Source: Solobacterium sp. | GTDB taxonomy: Bacteria > Bacillota_I > Bacilli_A > Erysipelotrichales > Erysipelotrichaceae | Length of the DNA stretch: 7,204 nucleotides | Assembly (NCBI GenBank): GCA_016280695.1 | Contig: JAEEHG010000123.1 | Location: forward strand, 1-7,204 | Direction: 5' to 3' | In this document: piece by piece, positions 1 through 6,145 of the stretch | How the letters are laid out: each line of letters opens with the position of its first letter | Position numbering within the stretch: the stretch's first letter is position 1 | Position numbers and translations under genes: made by a program | The notes under the pieces: generated by a model | Told to the model about the DNA's origin: nothing | The model's database searches: none | The model's input: only the letters and a program-made list of their open reading frames with translations

Positions 1-732
1 CAGTTTGCCGACCCCGCCGACCAGCGCGTCGCAGACCGTGTCCCCGGTGACCGGGTATTCCCTATAAAAGACGTTTTCCCTGAGGCTGGCGATCATGGCC
101 GGGCAGGCCTCGGTCTGCACGCCGATGATACGGATATCCGGCTTGACGGCTTTGGCAGCCGCGGCGATCCCGGTAATCAGGCCGCCCCCGCCGATGGGGC
201 AGACAATCGTGTCGATCTGCGGGTTCTGGTCCAGGATTTCCAGGGCGATTGTCCCCTGGCCGGCATAGATCAGGGGATCCTCGTAGTAGGCATCGATGAA
301 GGTCAGCCCGTGTTCTTCGATATAGGCCATGCCCAGCCGGTGGGCTTCGTCATAATCTTTGCCCAGCCGCAGCACCTCGCCGCCGTAGAAAGCAATCCGG
401 TCGGTCTTGGCCTGGGGTGTGTTCTCCGGCACGATGATCACGGCTTTTTCAATACCGAGTCTGTTGGCTGCGTAGGCAACGGCGGAACCGTGGTTTCCCG
501 AGGAGACGGTTGCCACACCGTTTTCCCTCGCCTCCGCCGTGAGGGTGGTCATCTTGCTCAGGGCCCCGCGGATCTTGAAGCTCCGTACGGTCTGCAGGCT
601 TTCCAGTTTGAAGAAGTAACGGCGCCGCTCGCCGCAGAGGTAAAGGGATTCCTCCAGCGGGGTGCGGTAAATACCGGCCGCGATCCGCCGGTGCGCGGCC
701 TGAATGTCATCAAGGGTCAATTGTGTGTGCAT
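1..732 (-). CDS. PLP-dependent threonine/serine dehydratase-like enzyme, N-terminal 244 residues (cut by window edge)
   Basis: This is a fold-type II PLP enzyme. Such enzymes typically deaminate L-threonine or L-serine to the 2-oxo acid and ammonia in the cytoplasm. Reading the minus strand from the ATG at 732 gives 244 uninterrupted codons to the window edge. The SFKIRGA motif carries the presumed PLP lysine (K53). SSGNHG (77-82) would contact the substrate and cofactor, and GGGGL (181-185) is the phosphate-binding glycine loop. The start is supported by GGAGGA (743-738) five bases upstream. Family members are usually about 320 residues, or over 400 with an ACT domain; the C-terminus is outside the window, so the biosynthetic and catabolic types cannot be separated. 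Two details depart from textbook IlvA/TdcB: the residues before the lysine read LQTVRSFK rather than the usual ..TGSFK, and the end reads TVCDALVGGVG. It could therefore be a related dehydratase or racemase with another substrate. The family call is firm and the substrate is not. Confidence 0.9.
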   Translation of the reverse strand, partial: MHTQLTLDDIQAAHRRIAAGIYRTPLEESLYLCGERRRYFFKLESLQTVRSFKIRGALSKMTTLTAEARENGVATVSSGNHGSAVAYAANRLGIEKAVIIVPENTPQAKTDRIAFYGGEVLRLGKDYDEAHRLGMAYIEEHGLTFIDAYYEDPLIYAGQGTIALEILDQNPQIDTIVCPIGGGGLITGIAAAAKAVKPDIRIIGVQTEACPAMIASLRENVFYREYPVTGDTVCDALVGGVGKL

Positions 733-767
733 GCGTGTCCTCCGGACTGTTATACAAAGTCAATAAA

Positions 768-796
768 ATTATAAAACACGGGCTTAATAAAGTCTT
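768..796 (-). promoter_or_regulatory. Likely promoter of the dehydratase gene
   Basis: On the minus strand a perfect -10 hexamer TATAAT (773-768) lies 17 bases downstream of a weak -35, AAGACT (796-791), which matches TTGACA only in its GAC core. Transcription would start near 761 and give a leader of about 30 bases before the ATG at 732. No operator-like palindrome is visible around it. Confidence 0.5.
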
Positions 797-826
797 AAAT
801 GATTCCCGGCTTTTTTCTTAATGGTG

Positions 827-839
827 TATTTTCTAGAAT
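827..839 (+). promoter_or_regulatory. Weak candidate promoter (-10) for the two-component operon
   Basis: Two overlapping AT-rich hexamers, TATTTT (827-832) and TAGAAT (834-839), could serve as the -10 for the response regulator that starts at 860. Neither has a good -35: the best partners are a run of T at 811-816 (17 bases before TAGAAT) and TTCCCG at 803-808 (18 bases before TATTTT). A promoter must lie in the 127-base divergent gap, but the exact site is uncertain. Confidence 0.3.
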
Positions 840-859
840 AGAGACAGCGGAGGGATACT

Positions 860-1555
860 ATGGCTACTGTACTGATCGTGGATGATGAGAAAGATATCGT
901 TTCGGCGCTGAAAATCTATCTCCGGCCGGAAGGCTATGAACTGCTGGAAGCGTATACCGGCCTGGAAGCGCTGGAAACCGTAAAGACACAGCCGGTTGAC
1001 CTGGTGCTGATGGATATCATGATGCCGGGCATGGACGGCATGCAGGCAACCAGCCTGATGCGGGAAATCTCGAATATCCCGGTGATCCTGCTGACGGCCA
1101 AAAGCGAAGATACCGACAAGATCATGGGCCTGAACATCGGGGCGGATGACTATATAACCAAGCCGTTCAATCCGGCCGAGGTCGTTGCCCGGGTGCGCTC
1201 GCAGCTGCGCCGGTACATGCGGCTGGGCGGGCAGGTTGCTGCCCCGGGGAAACTCGTCATCGGCGGCATTGTCCTGGATGACGTGGCCAAGAGTGTTACG
1301 GTGGATGACACGGCGGTCAGCCTGACACCGATGGAGTTCGGCATCCTGAAGCTGCTGATGGAACAGCCGGGCAAGGTCTTCTCTTCCGAAGAGATCTACC
1401 GGCGGGTGTGGAAGGATACCCCGCTGGGCAGCGAAGGCACCGTGGCCGTGCATATCCGCCATCTGCGGGAAAAGATTGAGATTAATCCGTCCGAGCCCAG
1501 ATACATCAAGGTTGTCTGGGGCCAGGGCTATAAAATGGAGGCTTCACATGAATAA
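860..1555 (+). CDS. OmpR/PhoB-family response regulator (VanR-like)
   Basis: This is a 231-residue cytoplasmic transcription factor, expected to be phosphorylated by the adjacent kinase and then to bind promoter DNA. The receiver domain spans about residues 1-118. It has the acidic pocket D8/D9, the phosphoacceptor D52 in LVLMDIMMP, the switch residues T79 and Y98, and K101 in TKPF. A winged-helix domain (about 128-229) has the recognition-helix region GTVAVHIRHLREKI and the typical ending YIKVVWGQGYKME. Length and domain order are normal for the family. The start is set by GGAGGG (849-854), five bases upstream of the ATG. The stop codon lies inside the kinase gene, so the two are translationally coupled. 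The style of both proteins resembles VanR/VanS pairs common in Bacillota, but nothing in the window (no van ligase, transporter or other target gene) reveals the regulon. I see no damaged or missing key residue. Confidence 0.95.
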   Translation: MATVLIVDDEKDIVSALKIYLRPEGYELLEAYTGLEALETVKTQPVDLVLMDIMMPGMDGMQATSLMREISNIPVILLTAKSEDTDKIMGLNIGADDYITKPFNPAEVVARVRSQLRRYMRLGGQVAAPGKLVIGGIVLDDVAKSVTVDDTAVSLTPMEFGILKLLMEQPGKVFSSEEIYRRVWKDTPLGSEGTVAVHIRHLREKIEINPSEPRYIKVVWGQGYKMEASHE

Positions 1556-3536
1556 CAAGGGAACACTGAGAGAAAAACTGTGGGCGAAGATTCTGGGCAT
1601 CCTGATCCTCTGCGTCACCGGGACAGTCATCACGGCCAGCGGGGCCGGGCTGATATGGCTTGCCGATCGGGGCGGGTTCAACGCCGGCACATATTATGAA
1701 ACGGATGATATCCGGTCCCGCGCGAATTACCTCGCTTACAGCGCCCTCGAGACATTTGTCAATTCTCCGGAAGACATGACGGAAGTATACGGGCCGGATG
1801 TGCAGAATGCCTGGATTACGATTGAGCGGGAAATCCCCGGCGCTGCCGGCACATATGAGCGGGTCTGGTCCAATGACAAGATCGGCCAGGCCGGCTATCA
1901 GAACAAAATTGAGCAGAGCTACCGGTTTTATGAGGAAGACAGCCGGCGGCACAAGTGGGAATTCCACAGCGACGTCCCGGTTCCGGTGGAAGCGGAAGAC
2001 GGGGAAACGCAGGACTATGTCATGGAAAAATTCCGGGTTAATGTCGCGGTCATGGATCCGATTACAGTGGATGACTGGTACTTCTATGATCATTACAATA
2101 TCTTTAACCTGATCCATCCCCTGCAGGACCGGATGTTCAAGTGGGGTGTGGGTATGCTGGCCTTCTTTGCGGCTGCGCTGGTGTTCATGCTGAACAGCGC
2201 CGGGCATGTCAGCGGGGTTGAGGGCATCCGGGAAACCGTGATCGATACGATCCCGTATGAAATCCTGACCTTCCTCTGCGTGGTAATCATCGGGATCTGT
2301 GCCGCCCTGTTTGCCACAGTTCTGGAATCACCGCTGCTGCTGAAGGCGGAAACCCTGCCGTACGCAGCCGGCCTCATGATTGTCATCCTGATGGTATCGG
2401 CCCTGTTCTTCCTGCTGTTCCTGATGTCGACGGCGGTCCGGCTGAAGGCACACCATTTCTGGCAGAACACGCTGCTCAGCCGCTGCACCGGCTGGCTGCT
2501 GAAGCTGTGGCACCGGGCTGCGGATATCGTCCGGGCCCTGCCGGTGGTGCCGTTTACGGCCCTGACCCTGGCAGCCTGGCTGGGCCTGTGCGTCTTCTGT
2601 GCCTTTAACGGGATGCCGGAATTTGTGCTTGTGCTGAATCTGGTGCTGGCAGCTGCCGTGCTGCTGGCGGCCTATGAGATGCGGACGCTGGAAAAAGGCG
2701 GGCAGACCCTGGCGGGCGGCATTACAGACATCATGATCGACACTTCACGGCTCTTCGGCCCGTTCCGGAAACACGGGGACAACCTGAATTCCATCGGCCG
2801 GGGCATGGAGCTGGCGGTGGAACGGCAGATCCGCTCGGAACGCATGAAGACCGAACTGATTACCAATGTCAGCCATGACATCAAGACCCCGCTGACTTCG
2901 ATCATCAACTATGTGGACCTGCTGCAGAAGGAGCACACCCCGGAACAGGAGAAGGAATATCTGGAAGTGCTGGAACGGCAGTCGCAGCGGCTGAAGAAAC
3001 TGACTGAGGATGTTGTGGAGGCGTCCAAGGCATCCACCGGCAATATGACGGTAAACCTGGCCCCGACCAATGTCCGGGAGATCAGCGACCAGGCCCTGGC
3101 GGAATACAAGGAAAAACTTGATGAACAGAATCTGAACCTGATCATGAACATGCCGGATGCACCGCTGTATGTCCTCGCGGACGGCCGGCTCCTGTGGCGG
3201 GTGCTGCGGAACCTGCTGGGCAATATCGCCAAGTATGCCATGCCGGGCAGCCGGGTGTACTTCGATGTCGTGAAAAACGGAAACAGCGTCGACATGATCT
3301 TCAAGAATACTTCCCGGGACGAACTGAACATCTCGGCAGAGGAACTGATGGAACGTTTTGTCAGGGGTGACCGCTCCCGGCATACGGAAGGTTCCGGGCT
3401 GGGCCTGAACATTGCCCGTTCCCTGACCGAACTGATGGGTGGCACAATGAAGCTGACGGTGGACGGCGACCTGTTCAAGGTGACCGTCAGTTTCCCGGCA
3501 GTTACAGACCGGGATGAAAGCTGGTGGCTGAAATGA
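1548..3536 (+). CDS. Six-helix membrane sensor histidine kinase (VanS-like)
   Basis: This 662-residue integral membrane kinase should sense an envelope or external cue and phosphorylate the upstream regulator. The start chosen is ATG 1548: GGAGG (1537-1541) sits six bases upstream, inside the regulator's last codons, with an 8-bp gene overlap. An in-frame ATG at 1476 lies deep in the regulator gene and lacks such support. Hydrophobic helices fall at about 14-38, 197-216, 237-258, 271-297, 331-353 and 358-377, leaving an external domain at about 39-196. A linker at 378-430 leads to the dimerisation/phosphoacceptor helix with H443 in SHDIKTPLTS. The ATPase domain has an N-box with N555 and N559 (NLLGNIAKYA) and a G-box at 615-619 (GSGLG). 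A classical DxGxG G1 box is not apparent; the stretch reads FKNTSRDELNISAEEL, as I recall it does in many VanS-like kinases of Bacillota. The signal is unknown. The external domain has no motif I recognise. Confidence 0.95.
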   Translation: MNNKGTLREKLWAKILGILILCVTGTVITASGAGLIWLADRGGFNAGTYYETDDIRSRANYLAYSALETFVNSPEDMTEVYGPDVQNAWITIEREIPGAAGTYERVWSNDKIGQAGYQNKIEQSYRFYEEDSRRHKWEFHSDVPVPVEAEDGETQDYVMEKFRVNVAVMDPITVDDWYFYDHYNIFNLIHPLQDRMFKWGVGMLAFFAAALVFMLNSAGHVSGVEGIRETVIDTIPYEILTFLCVVIIGICAALFATVLESPLLLKAETLPYAAGLMIVILMVSALFFLLFLMSTAVRLKAHHFWQNTLLSRCTGWLLKLWHRAADIVRALPVVPFTALTLAAWLGLCVFCAFNGMPEFVLVLNLVLAAAVLLAAYEMRTLEKGGQTLAGGITDIMIDTSRLFGPFRKHGDNLNSIGRGMELAVERQIRSERMKTELITNVSHDIKTPLTSIINYVDLLQKEHTPEQEKEYLEVLERQSQRLKKLTEDVVEASKASTGNMTVNLAPTNVREISDQALAEYKEKLDEQNLNLIMNMPDAPLYVLADGRLLWRVLRNLLGNIAKYAMPGSRVYFDVVKNGNSVDMIFKNTSRDELNISAEELMERFVRGDRSRHTEGSGLGLNIARSLTELMGGTMKLTVDGDLFKVTVSFPAVTDRDESWWLK

Positions 3537-3607
3537 TCCCGCTGACTGTAATCGCCCTGGTCATCTTCTGCCTGTCGGCATGGTATTCGGGAAAAACAGA
3601 ACTGTAA
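3533..3607 (+). CDS. Possible 24-residue single-helix membrane peptide, coupled to the kinase
   Basis: This small open frame starts at ATG 3533, whose last two bases are the first two of the kinase TGA stop (ATGA overlap). It runs 24 codons to TAA at 3605-3607. The peptide begins MIPLTVIALVIFCLSAWY and ends with a short polar tail containing one lysine and one glutamate, so it would form a single membrane helix. The operon terminator begins at its stop codon, so the frame exactly fills the gap between kinase and terminator. There is no separate strong ribosome binding site; expression would depend on stop-start coupling. Small membrane peptides are known to modulate sensor kinases in other systems, and that role here is inference only. 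It could equally be chance, because a short gap is easily open in one frame. Function unknown. Confidence 0.4.
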   Translation: MIPLTVIALVIFCLSAWYSGKTEL

Positions 3608-3632
3608 CCGCACTCCGGTGCGGTTTTCTGTT
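3607..3632 (+). terminator. Rho-independent terminator of the two-component operon
   Basis: A perfect 7-bp stem, ACCGCAC (3607-3613) with GTGCGGT (3618-3624), closes a TCCG tetraloop and is followed by a T-rich tail (TTTCTGTT). It begins on the last base of the small open frame's stop codon. Confidence 0.8.
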
Positions 3633-3649
3633 ATTCAGACGGGAAGTTC

Positions 3650-3678
3650 TTTACGAGATCCGAAATCTGTAATAAAAT
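3650..3678 (+). promoter_or_regulatory. Promoter of the perR-like/rubrerythrin operon
   Basis: A -35 TTTACG (3650-3655; four of six match TTGACA) and a -10 TAAAAT (3673-3678) are separated by exactly 17 bases. Transcription would start near 3685, inside the palindromic box that follows, giving a leader of about 20 bases before the repressor ATG. It lies 18 bases after the previous operon's terminator tail. Confidence 0.65.
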
Positions 3679-3692
3679 GAGAATAGTTCTCA
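3678..3692 (+). promoter_or_regulatory. Fur/PerR-type operator box
   Basis: TGAGAATAGTTCTCA is a near-perfect inverted repeat (GAGAA-TAG-TTCTC core) in a 7-1-7 arrangement. It agrees with the Bacillus Fur box TGATAATNATTATCA at 11 of 14 defined positions, and fits the PerR box less well. It touches the -10 and covers the predicted start of transcription, so a bound repressor would block the polymerase. It lies 13 bases upstream of a Fur-superfamily gene, so self-regulation is the simplest reading. Confidence 0.7.
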
Positions 3693-3704
3693 ATAAGGAG
3701 CCGG

Positions 3705-4103
3705 ATGAACAGAAGGAATACGCATCAGAAACAGATTATCGTCGCTGCCGTCACAGGGCAGGGGGTGCACCGCACAGCCGAGGAAGTACTGGCGATTGCC
3801 CGTCAGGAGGAACCCGGTATCGGTCTTGCGACCGTGTACCGGAACCTGAACCTGCTGGCCGAGCAGGGGCAGATTCAGAAGTTCAGTGTGAACGGAACCG
3901 CCGTTTATGACGGCAATCCGGAACCGCACGATCATCTGTTCTGCATACACTGCGGACAGCTGTACGACATAGCGGGGTTTTACGATGATGCGATGGACCA
4001 TGAGACGGCCAGAAAGAATCATGTCCGGATACTGCGTCATTCCGTGCTCTATGAAGGTGTCTGTGAAGAATGTCTGAAAAAGGAGGAAACGACATGGAAC
4101 TGA
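3705..4103 (+). CDS. perR: Fur-family repressor, PerR-like peroxide sensor
   Basis: This 132-residue cytoplasmic metalloregulator probably represses its own operon and releases DNA on peroxide exposure. A winged-helix DNA-binding part includes [14 protein letters not shown] (42-55). By alignment from memory with B. subtilis PerR, all five regulatory-metal ligands are present at matching spacing: H22 (H37), D69 (D85), H75 (H91), H77 (H93) and D88 (D104). The aspartate at the last site is typical of PerR, where Fur has glutamate. The structural zinc cysteines are C80/C83 and C120/C123 (CIHC and CEEC). The N-terminus is roughly 15 residues shorter than Bacillus PerR, and an in-frame stop at 3684-3686 leaves no room for a longer start. 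AAGGAG (3695-3700) lies four bases before the ATG. The downstream rubrerythrin, which overlaps it by 10 bp, strongly supports a peroxide role. A Fur or Zur role is possible but less likely. Confidence 0.85.
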   Translation: MNRRNTHQKQIIVAAVTGQGVHRTAEEVLAIARQEEPGIGLATVYRNLNLLAEQGQIQKFSVNGTAVYDGNPEPHDHLFCIHCGQLYDIAGFYDDAMDHETARKNHVRILRHSVLYEGVCEECLKKEETTWN

Positions 4104-4633
4104 AAGGAACAAAGACAGAAAAGAATCTGCAGGATGCGTTCGCCGGTGAATCCCAGGCCCGCAACAAGTACACGTATTTCGCCCAGAAGGCCCGTGAGGA
4201 AGGTTACGAACAGATCGCTGACCTCTTCCTGGAAACAGCCCGCAATGAACAGGAACACGCCAGAATCTGGTTCCAGCACCTGTGCGGCGGGGCTATCCCG
4301 ACTACAGCTGACAACCTGAAGGCAGCCGCAGCCGGTGAAAACAGCGAATGGACTGACATGTACGTATACATGGCCAAGGATGCCCGTGAGGAAGGCTTCA
4401 ACCTGATCGCGGCCCAGATGGACATGGTTGCCAAGGTTGAAAAGGAACATGAAGAGCGTTATCTGAAACTGCTCGACAACCTGATGAATGAAAAGGTCTT
4501 TGCCAAGGATGAACCGGTGGTATGGCAGTGCGAGATCTGCGGTTACACCATGACCGGCAAGGCTGCCCCGAAGAAGTGCCCGCTGTGCGGTTATGCCGGT
4601 GCCTTCTTTGAAGTCAAGAAGAACAATTTCTGA
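4094..4633 (+). CDS. rbr: Rubrerythrin (diiron peroxide reductase)
   Basis: This 179-residue cytoplasmic enzyme reduces hydrogen peroxide to water with electrons from NAD(P)H via rubredoxin-type carriers; it is a main peroxide defence in anaerobes. The N-terminal four-helix diiron domain shows the expected ligands: E19, E52xxH55, E82, E85 and E116xxH119. The C-terminal rubredoxin-like domain has C146xxC149 (CEICG) and C162xxC165 (CPLCG) for a single iron. Length is normal for the classical domain order. The start chosen is ATG 4094, with AGGAGG (4081-4086) seven bases upstream; an in-frame ATG at 4070 would add eight residues but has no such site. The ribosome binding site and first codons lie inside the end of the repressor gene, so translation is coupled and both should be induced together by peroxide. 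No key residue is missing. Confidence 0.96.
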   Translation: MELKGTKTEKNLQDAFAGESQARNKYTYFAQKAREEGYEQIADLFLETARNEQEHARIWFQHLCGGAIPTTADNLKAAAAGENSEWTDMYVYMAKDAREEGFNLIAAQMDMVAKVEKEHEERYLKLLDNLMNEKVFAKDEPVVWQCEICGYTMTGKAAPKKCPLCGYAGAFFEVKKNNF

Positions 4634-4645
4634 GGTCTGACAACG

Positions 4646-4675
4646 GACGGAGGGGCAAACCTTCCGTCTTTTTTT
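4646..4675 (+). terminator. Rho-independent terminator after rubrerythrin
   Basis: A 9-bp stem (4646-4654 with 4660-4668, one G-T wobble) closes the loop GCAAA and is followed by seven T residues (4669-4675). It begins 12 bases after the rubrerythrin stop codon and ends the peroxide-defence operon. Confidence 0.9.
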
Positions 4676-4687
4676 ATACCGGATGTA

Positions 4688-4693
4688 TATAAT
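4688..4693 (+). promoter_or_regulatory. Likely -10 element of the amidohydrolase promoter
   Basis: A perfect TATAAT (4688-4693) lies between the rubrerythrin terminator and the amidohydrolase start. The -35 region at 17 bases (CGTCTT, 4665-4670) is poor and lies within the terminator. Transcription would begin near 4700, giving a leader of about 25 bases. Confidence 0.5.
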
Positions 4694-4726
4694 GAAGATA
4701 CATTGCAGAAAGAAGAGGAAATGTCT

Positions 4727-5908
4727 ATGCTCGTACTGAAAAACTGCGCCTTCGTGCCGTTTCTGACCGAAGACTTCGACGATGCCTGCGGGGATGTCCT
4801 GGTCAAAGACGGGATGATCGAAAAGATCCTGCCCTGCGGCAGCGAAGTTCCGGAAGGGGCAGAGGTCATGGACCTGGCCGGCAAAACGCTGCTGCCGGGC
4901 CTGATCGACCTGCATGTCCATCTGTTCTACCAGACCGTCAGTGATGTCATGACCGGCAATGCCATTCCGGCCCCGGTGATTACCCTGAATGCGTACCGCT
5001 ATGCCGAAGAACTGCTCAAGGACGGCTATACCACCGTCCGGGATGTCGGTGACCTGCACTGCCGCGCGGCGATGCATGTCAAGAAGATGATTGAAGCCGG
5101 CAAGATGACCGGTCCGCGTATCACGACCAGCGGCCCGATCATTTCCTCCAACTGGACCAACCTCGACTCACTGGATATCTATGCCTGCGGTTCGGATGGT
5201 TTCCGGGACGCAGTTAGGAAGAACTTCGCCAACGGTTCCGACTTCATCAAGCTCTACGGGTCAGGGTCCCTGCTCATGCCCTCCAACGAACCGGGTTACC
5301 CGATTCTGGAAAGTGATGAAATCGAGGCGGCCGTGCTGATTGCCAGACGGAATTCGTCCTATGTTTCCGTGCATGCCCACGGGCCGACGGCGGTGGATAT
5401 GTGCGTCCGGGCCGGGGTGCACACGATTGAGCACGCTTCCATGATCACCGAAGACACCCTGAAATACATCGACGACAATCACCTCGATACGGCTTTGGTC
5501 TATACGATGTTTGCGATCGATGAGATTCTTGAGGAACCGGATACTTATAATGGGCAGCGCATGAATGCCCTGATCGGCCGGATCACCGATTCGCTGAAGA
5601 ATGCATACAACAATCACAGGAATATCCTGATCGGCTGGGGTACCGATGTCGGCTTCGAACTGTACCGGACAGACCCGATGCGGGAATTCCGGCTGCGGAA
5701 AGAAATGCTTGGCATGTCCAATGAGGATATTCTGAAGCAGGCCACGATCAACTCCGCCAGGATCATCCGGCAGGATGACCGGATCGGTTCGCTGAAGGCA
5801 GGCAAGTACGCCGACTTCGTGGTGGTGGACGGGGATCCCGTGGCAGACCTCAGTGTCATGTATAAAGTACCGGCGCATGTCATCAAGGGCGGAACCGTCA
5901 TCCGCTGA
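4727..5908 (+). CDS. Metal-dependent amidohydrolase (imidazolonepropionase/Xaa-dipeptidase-like)
   Basis: This 393-residue enzyme of the amidohydrolase superfamily probably hydrolyses an amide or peptide-like bond in the cytoplasm; no signal peptide is visible. It starts with a small beta domain, then the barrel with HVH (H63, H65), a candidate carboxylated lysine K175 (DFIKLYGSG), H216 or H218 (VHAHG), H236 (TIEHAS) and D307 (GTDVG). The end, GSLKAGKYADFVVVDGDP, is the typical closing beta-domain segment. These match the two-metal branch that includes imidazolonepropionase-like proteins and Xaa-Arg/Xaa-Pro dipeptidases. No other histidine-degradation gene is nearby, so HutI is unlikely. The start is uncertain: AGAGG (4714-4718) is 8 bases from ATG 4727 but only 2 from ATG 4721, so I prefer 4727; a TTG at 4703 is less likely. 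It stands alone between a terminator and hairpins. The substrate cannot be named. Confidence 0.9.
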   Translation: MLVLKNCAFVPFLTEDFDDACGDVLVKDGMIEKILPCGSEVPEGAEVMDLAGKTLLPGLIDLHVHLFYQTVSDVMTGNAIPAPVITLNAYRYAEELLKDGYTTVRDVGDLHCRAAMHVKKMIEAGKMTGPRITTSGPIISSNWTNLDSLDIYACGSDGFRDAVRKNFANGSDFIKLYGSGSLLMPSNEPGYPILESDEIEAAVLIARRNSSYVSVHAHGPTAVDMCVRAGVHTIEHASMITEDTLKYIDDNHLDTALVYTMFAIDEILEEPDTYNGQRMNALIGRITDSLKNAYNNHRNILIGWGTDVGFELYRTDPMREFRLRKEMLGMSNEDILKQATINSARIIRQDDRIGSLKAGKYADFVVVDGDPVADLSVMYKVPAHVIKGGTVIR

Positions 5909-5915
5909 CAATCTG

Positions 5916-5935
5916 CCGGTCCCGGCTGACCGGGA
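5916..5935 (+). repeat. Overlapping inverted repeats just after the amidohydrolase
   Basis: Two mutually exclusive 6-bp hairpins share bases here: CCGGTC (5916-5921) with GACCGG (5928-5933), and TCCCGG (5920-5925) with CCGGGA (5930-5935). They start eight bases after the stop codon. With no T-run following, they may stabilise the mRNA 3' end rather than terminate transcription. Confidence 0.5.
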
Positions 5936-5939
5936 ATAC

Positions 5940-5964
5940 CTGTAAATGAACATTGAATTTACAG
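5940..5964 (+). repeat. Perfect 8-bp inverted repeat
   Basis: CTGTAAAT (5940-5947) pairs with ATTTACAG (5957-5964) around a 9-base loop. It sits between the GC-rich hairpin before it and the terminator-like hairpin after it. It is AT-rich with no following T-run, so a protein-binding site is as plausible as an RNA structure. Confidence 0.5.
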
Positions 5965-5971
5965 CCACAAC

Positions 5972-5997
5972 AAGACAGTCTGCGGACTGTCTTTCTG
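5972..5997 (+). terminator. Probable terminator of the amidohydrolase transcript
   Basis: A perfect 9-bp stem, AAGACAGTC (5972-5980) with GACTGTCTT (5985-5993), closes the loop TGCG and is followed by TCTGT. The T-run is short and interrupted, so termination may be incomplete. Because the hairpin has As on its left side and Ts on its right, it might act in both directions. Confidence 0.65.
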
Positions 5998-6101
5998 TAT
6001 GAAACGGCACTGAAAAAAGCACTTGCTGAAGATAAAAATGAGGCTTGTTTCAGCAGGCGGTCATTGTGAAAAAAAGGATTTGAAAATCATTGATCATTTC
6101 T
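5998..6101. other. Non-coding AT-richer spacer
   Basis: I see no gene in this part of the 284-base gap between the amidohydrolase and nrdD. It holds a 7-bp inverted repeat, TGCTGAA (6024-6030) with TTCAGCA (6049-6055), spaced by 18 bases, then an A-rich run. No NrdR box resembling acaCWAtATaTWGtgt is apparent by eye, here or nearer to nrdD. Confidence 0.5.
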
Positions 6102-6102
6102 C

Positions 6103-6130
6103 TTGTTTTTTCCTGTGACTATGGGATAAT
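6103..6130 (+). promoter_or_regulatory. nrdD: Likely promoter of nrdD
   Basis: A -10 GATAAT (6125-6130) is preceded by TGG (6122-6124), forming an extended -10 (TGnGATAAT). A weak -35, TTGTTT (6103-6108), lies 16 bases upstream. Transcription would start near 6137 and give a leader of about 56 bases that contains the inverted repeat at 6146-6169. Confidence 0.55.
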
Positions 6131-6145
6131 CATACTGCCAACAGC

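Noticed and set aside
310..774. Plus-strand open frame across the dehydratase
   Set aside because: It is antisense to a clear PLP-enzyme coding region with all family motifs, has no family resemblance, and is a by-product of GC-rich codons.
833..1462. Long minus-strand open frame opposite the response regulator
   Set aside because: The regulator on the plus strand has complete receiver and winged-helix motifs; the opposite frame is compositional and runs through the promoter gap.
2745..3383. Minus-strand open frames opposite the kinase ATPase domain (also 2909-3613 and 1506-2207)
   Set aside because: Their sequences are low-information mirror images of the kinase codons, with no recognisable domain and no proper start sites.
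3677..3910. A 77-codon plus-strand frame overlapping the start of the repressor gene
   Set aside because: Its ATG lies in the operator/promoter with no ribosome site, and it is out of frame with the well-supported PerR-like gene.
4049..5077. A 342-codon minus-strand open frame spanning rubrerythrin, a terminator and the amidohydrolase start
   Set aside because: It crosses two verified genes and a plus-strand terminator, and its residues show no family signature.
5946..6002. An 18-codon plus-strand frame (begins MNIEFTATTR)
   Set aside because: It lies entirely within hairpin sequences after the amidohydrolase and has no ribosome binding site at a workable distance.
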